From contig JAEMBT020000005.1 of assembly GCA_018873245.2 (NCBI GenBank), forward strand, positions 4,264,001 through 4,328,000: DNA of 64,000 nucleotides, read 5' to 3'. Positions 61,668 to 64,000 of this stretch are shown here, one piece after another. Position numbers and translations under genes: made by a program. The notes beneath the pieces were generated by a model that was given only the letters and a program-made list of their open reading frames with translations, searched no databases and was not told the DNA's origin. Source of the stretch: Archegozetes longisetosus. Lineage: Eukaryota > Arthropoda > Arachnida > Sarcoptiformes > Trhypochthoniidae. How positions within the stretch are numbered: the stretch's first letter is position 1; every line of letters starts with the position of its first letter.

Positions 61668-61948
61668 TAGTGTTGTAAAATGAAATTTTCTAGAGAAATT
61701 ATCTCGAGAAACTTTCTAGAAATTTTCTATCGTACAAAATTTCTCTTAGGAGAGATTTTCTATTTCATCAGCTCAAAATTATGTTTTAATTGAAATAGTG
61801 TTTTAATTTAAGTGATATACAACATTAGTGATTTCAAATATTCAAAATATCATTTATTTTAGTATTGGCATTCAAAATAATCACGGAGTAGGAAACTTTT
61901 TAGAAAGTTTCTCATCAAAAGAAAATTTCTAGAAATTTTACATCACTA
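61668..61948. mobile_element. hAT-type MITE with perfect 8-bp target duplication
   Basis: GCTATAAC flanks the element exactly on both sides (61660-61667 and 61949-61956). The ends are TAGTGTTGTAAAATG and, reverse-complemented, TAGTGATGTAAAATT, 13 of 15 matching. The inner TTTCTAG/CTAGAAA strings extend the inverted repeat. It is 281 bp with no coding frame. The 8-bp duplication and TAGTG ends are the hAT signature. Perfect duplication and well-kept ends suggest a recent insertion. Confidence 0.85.
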
Positions 61949-61958
61949 GCTATAACAA

Positions 61959-62878
61959 AAGGTTTCATCATTTAAAGACTGTAAAGTTTGATTATCTCCT
62001 CCTAAAGTTGATTTACTTATTGCTAAGTTGAGTATAATTTTCGCTATTGTCTTTATATTATATTTATTTTCTTCTATAAGTTTGACTCTGCTTTTTTCAA
62101 GCTTCTCGATATAAGAACATTCTTTTGTAGTCTCAATAAACAACTCATATGTGAGCAATGCATTTTTACGTTGATTAGAGTATACAAGCTTAGTAGTATC
62201 TGTTTATCTCAAGAGCATATTTCCAACTTTTGAATCCAATTTGAGTGAGTTGTTTTTCACGACTTTCAGAAATAAAACACCTACAAACGAAGTAAAATGC
62301 AGTGTCTTTTCTGATTGAATATTCCAACTAAAATCTATTATTATATCAATTTTTATTGAAGCATCTTGATTGTATGAATCCACTTTTGTAAAATTAATAA
62401 TAGGTTGTGATAGGTTTTCAAGCTTATTCATAGATATGTCGAAAAATCGTCACTTGTTAGAGAAATAGCTTCACTTTCATAAATATATAGTTCACAAAAA
62501 TTATCACTTGAGTCTAAGCTTTGAACAGCTGTCTGCTGGTATGAGTATTCTTTAATTGTTTCAACTAATTTCTCATCATTACTTAGAGATTCATTTCCGT
62601 CGCCCAAATCATTATCACTTTGAGTAGAATTTAGTTTTTTAACACTATTTGTAAGAACCAGATAATAATTTTCGTTTTCTTTTATCCTTATTGACTTCAA
62701 GTAAAATACATTTTACTCCCGAGAGCGTAAAATTTAGATTTACAAAAATATTATGAGTCATACTTGAGCAAACTACAAATAGATCAAATCGATCAAACAG
62801 TATATCAATGAAAGTGATGTCTTCCAAAGTAATATGTTGTGATAAGGAAGTAATCAAAATAGTGTCTGAATTTAATTG
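61959..62878 (-). pseudogene. Broken minus-strand reading region, unrecognised
   Basis: Four consecutive open stretches follow each other on the minus strand with short overlaps: about 62878-62645, 62700-62428, 62431-62204 and 62158-61946. The last two share one frame and are separated by a stop. The peptides have ordinary protein composition (for example QHITLEDITFIDILFDRFDL, then TKVDSYNQDASIKIDIIIDF), but I recognise no family. The hAT-type element lies at its downstream end. It may be a decayed gene, a multi-exon gene with unclear introns, or an old mobile-element gene. Confidence 0.35.
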
Positions 62879-63694
62879 AGCACTTTTATCAAAAATTATT
62901 TAATATCATTAGATATTAACCATTTTAAAAGTTAATTACTACTTATTAATTCAATTTAAGCATTTATACTAAAAATAAATCAATAAAACAAGCTTCAAAA
63001 CATTTATTATACTTTTTGGTATTGTATTGCATGGAACGATTTAATACATGAAAGTGTAGAATTTCGATAGTTTCCATTATTCAAATGTACTTGTCTTGAT
63101 TAATAAAAGTTTTTAAATAACTACAGTATTACTTCTCTAATTTACTTGAAAACTTTACTTTTAAATACAGTTTTAAATCTTTTGTAAGGAGTTTTTCTCA
63201 GCACAGACATACATTTTAGTTTTGAATATTCTTAGGGGGGAGGGATAACCCCTGTTGGCTACAACTGTGATGGTTATAAAACATTTGAAAATTTTCTAAA
63301 ACGTGTGATGATTTTCTAAAATATTTTATTGGTGTTTAAAATTGTTTTGAGCCCTAAAAACATACGTTGCATGTTATTTCAAGAAAAAGTCAAAAAATCT
63401 ATTTAGACTATTCTTCGATCGAAAACGTGTAAAAATGCTTTGTTATCGAAATTTCGAGCAGAAAATACTTTAAAAATAGTCTATCGGAGAGAACTTAAAG
63501 CACTCAATTTATATAATTTAACAAGCATCTTTCTTGTTGGACCTGGTAAGTTTATGCCGTTTTTAATCAAATTTAGTTAAATTTTCTTAAAATAGAATGT
63601 TCGTCGAATGTCTTAAAATAATATAAAACACTAAAACATTGTTTTAAAATAATTATTTTATAACAAACAACCCTATGTATTAGGGTTTCTGTTA
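62879..63694. other. AT-rich gap
   Basis: No gene or element ends are recognised. A GGGGGGAGGG run lies at about 63235-63245. Confidence 0.5.
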
Positions 63695-63840
63695 AGTATC
63701 GGGACTATCATATCTCAGAAATTGTCAAAGTAGTAAACATGTTTACGAAATATTGCGTATTAGAGTCAAGTATACTGGATGATGTGGTTGCCTATAACCA
63801 GAGAAACTTAAAATATGCTAAAAATAAGTTAAATCGTGAA
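63695..63840 (+). mobile_element. Left end of a second mariner copy
   Basis: AGTATCGGGACTATCATATC follows TA (63693-63694). The next 130 bp match the left end of the element at 55628, including AAACATGTTTA, TTGCGTATTA and AGTATACTG. The similarity fades near 63840. Its terminus agrees better with the right end of the 55628 element than that element's own left end does. It is a truncated copy or the left part of a longer decayed one. Confidence 0.75.
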
Positions 63841-64000
63841 ATAGTGAAAGAAACTCCTATAATAATTGTTCAAGTTCTTATCAAAAAATAATAATCAAAT
63901 GTGTAATTTTTGGTTATTTCTAAAGATTTGTTCAGCTTTGAGCAATAATTTACAAAGACCATAAAAAACAATACACTACATAAGTAAATAAATGAATAAA

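Overview
The window looks like nuclear DNA from a small, AT-rich animal genome with short introns. The host genes are animal genes: a Shab-type Kv2 channel with its pore exons, a canonical animal calmodulin, and mitochondrial ribosomal proteins L37 and L39. An arthropod, and within it a chelicerate such as a mite, is my best guess from the compact genes, the base composition and a nucleotide-sugar transporter that resembles Drosophila senju. Nothing in the window fixes the species. No rRNA gene, tRNA gene or CRISPR array was found.

Layout. 1-2784 holds no host gene, but it contains an old hAT-type transposon with a BED zinc-finger exon (1572-2209). 2785-8414 is a dense housekeeping block: WASHC3 (-) and RPA1 (+) share a promoter region, RPA1 and VPS28 (-) converge, and RPS21 (-) follows. 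After a 3.9-kb spacer with repeats and a small inverted-repeat element, the Shab/Kv2 channel gene covers 13027-22491. UBE2W (-) and PDHX (+) stand head to head at 24121-27194. They are followed by an unrecognised lysine-rich gene (27670-28188) and a small heat-shock protein gene with a clear heat-shock element (29091-32189). 32190-42508 is a 10-kb desert. Calmodulin lies at 42509-43668. EAPP (-), MRPL39 (-), an SLC35A-type nucleotide-sugar transporter (+) and MRPL37 (+) fill 47242-54952.

From about 55 kb the window changes character. It holds a decayed mariner (55628-56945), two short hAT-type elements with near-perfect 8-bp target duplications (57027-57246 and 61668-61948), a second transposase fragment, and the end of a second mariner copy (63695 onward). 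Among them lies the C-terminal part of a Rho-kinase (ROCK) gene on the minus strand. Its PH and C1 exons are well kept, but its coiled-coil exon is broken and its last exon is duplicated and damaged, so I call it an unprocessed pseudogene fragment. A further broken minus-strand reading region of unknown identity lies at 61959-62878.

Function. The intact genes are mostly housekeeping: DNA replication (RPA1), endosomal sorting (VPS28, WASHC3), translation (RPS21, MRPL37, MRPL39), pyruvate dehydrogenase assembly (PDHX), N-terminal ubiquitination (UBE2W), stress (Hsp20), and excitability and calcium signalling (Kv2, calmodulin). Physical linkage suggests shared promoters for two divergent pairs but no operon. 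The most interesting points are a potassium-channel gene whose selectivity filter is split by an intron and whose S6 end is a 26-nt microexon, a cysteine cluster in the Kv2 tail, the ROCK pseudogene with its duplicated end, and the set of small inverted-repeat elements defined here by their ends and target duplications.
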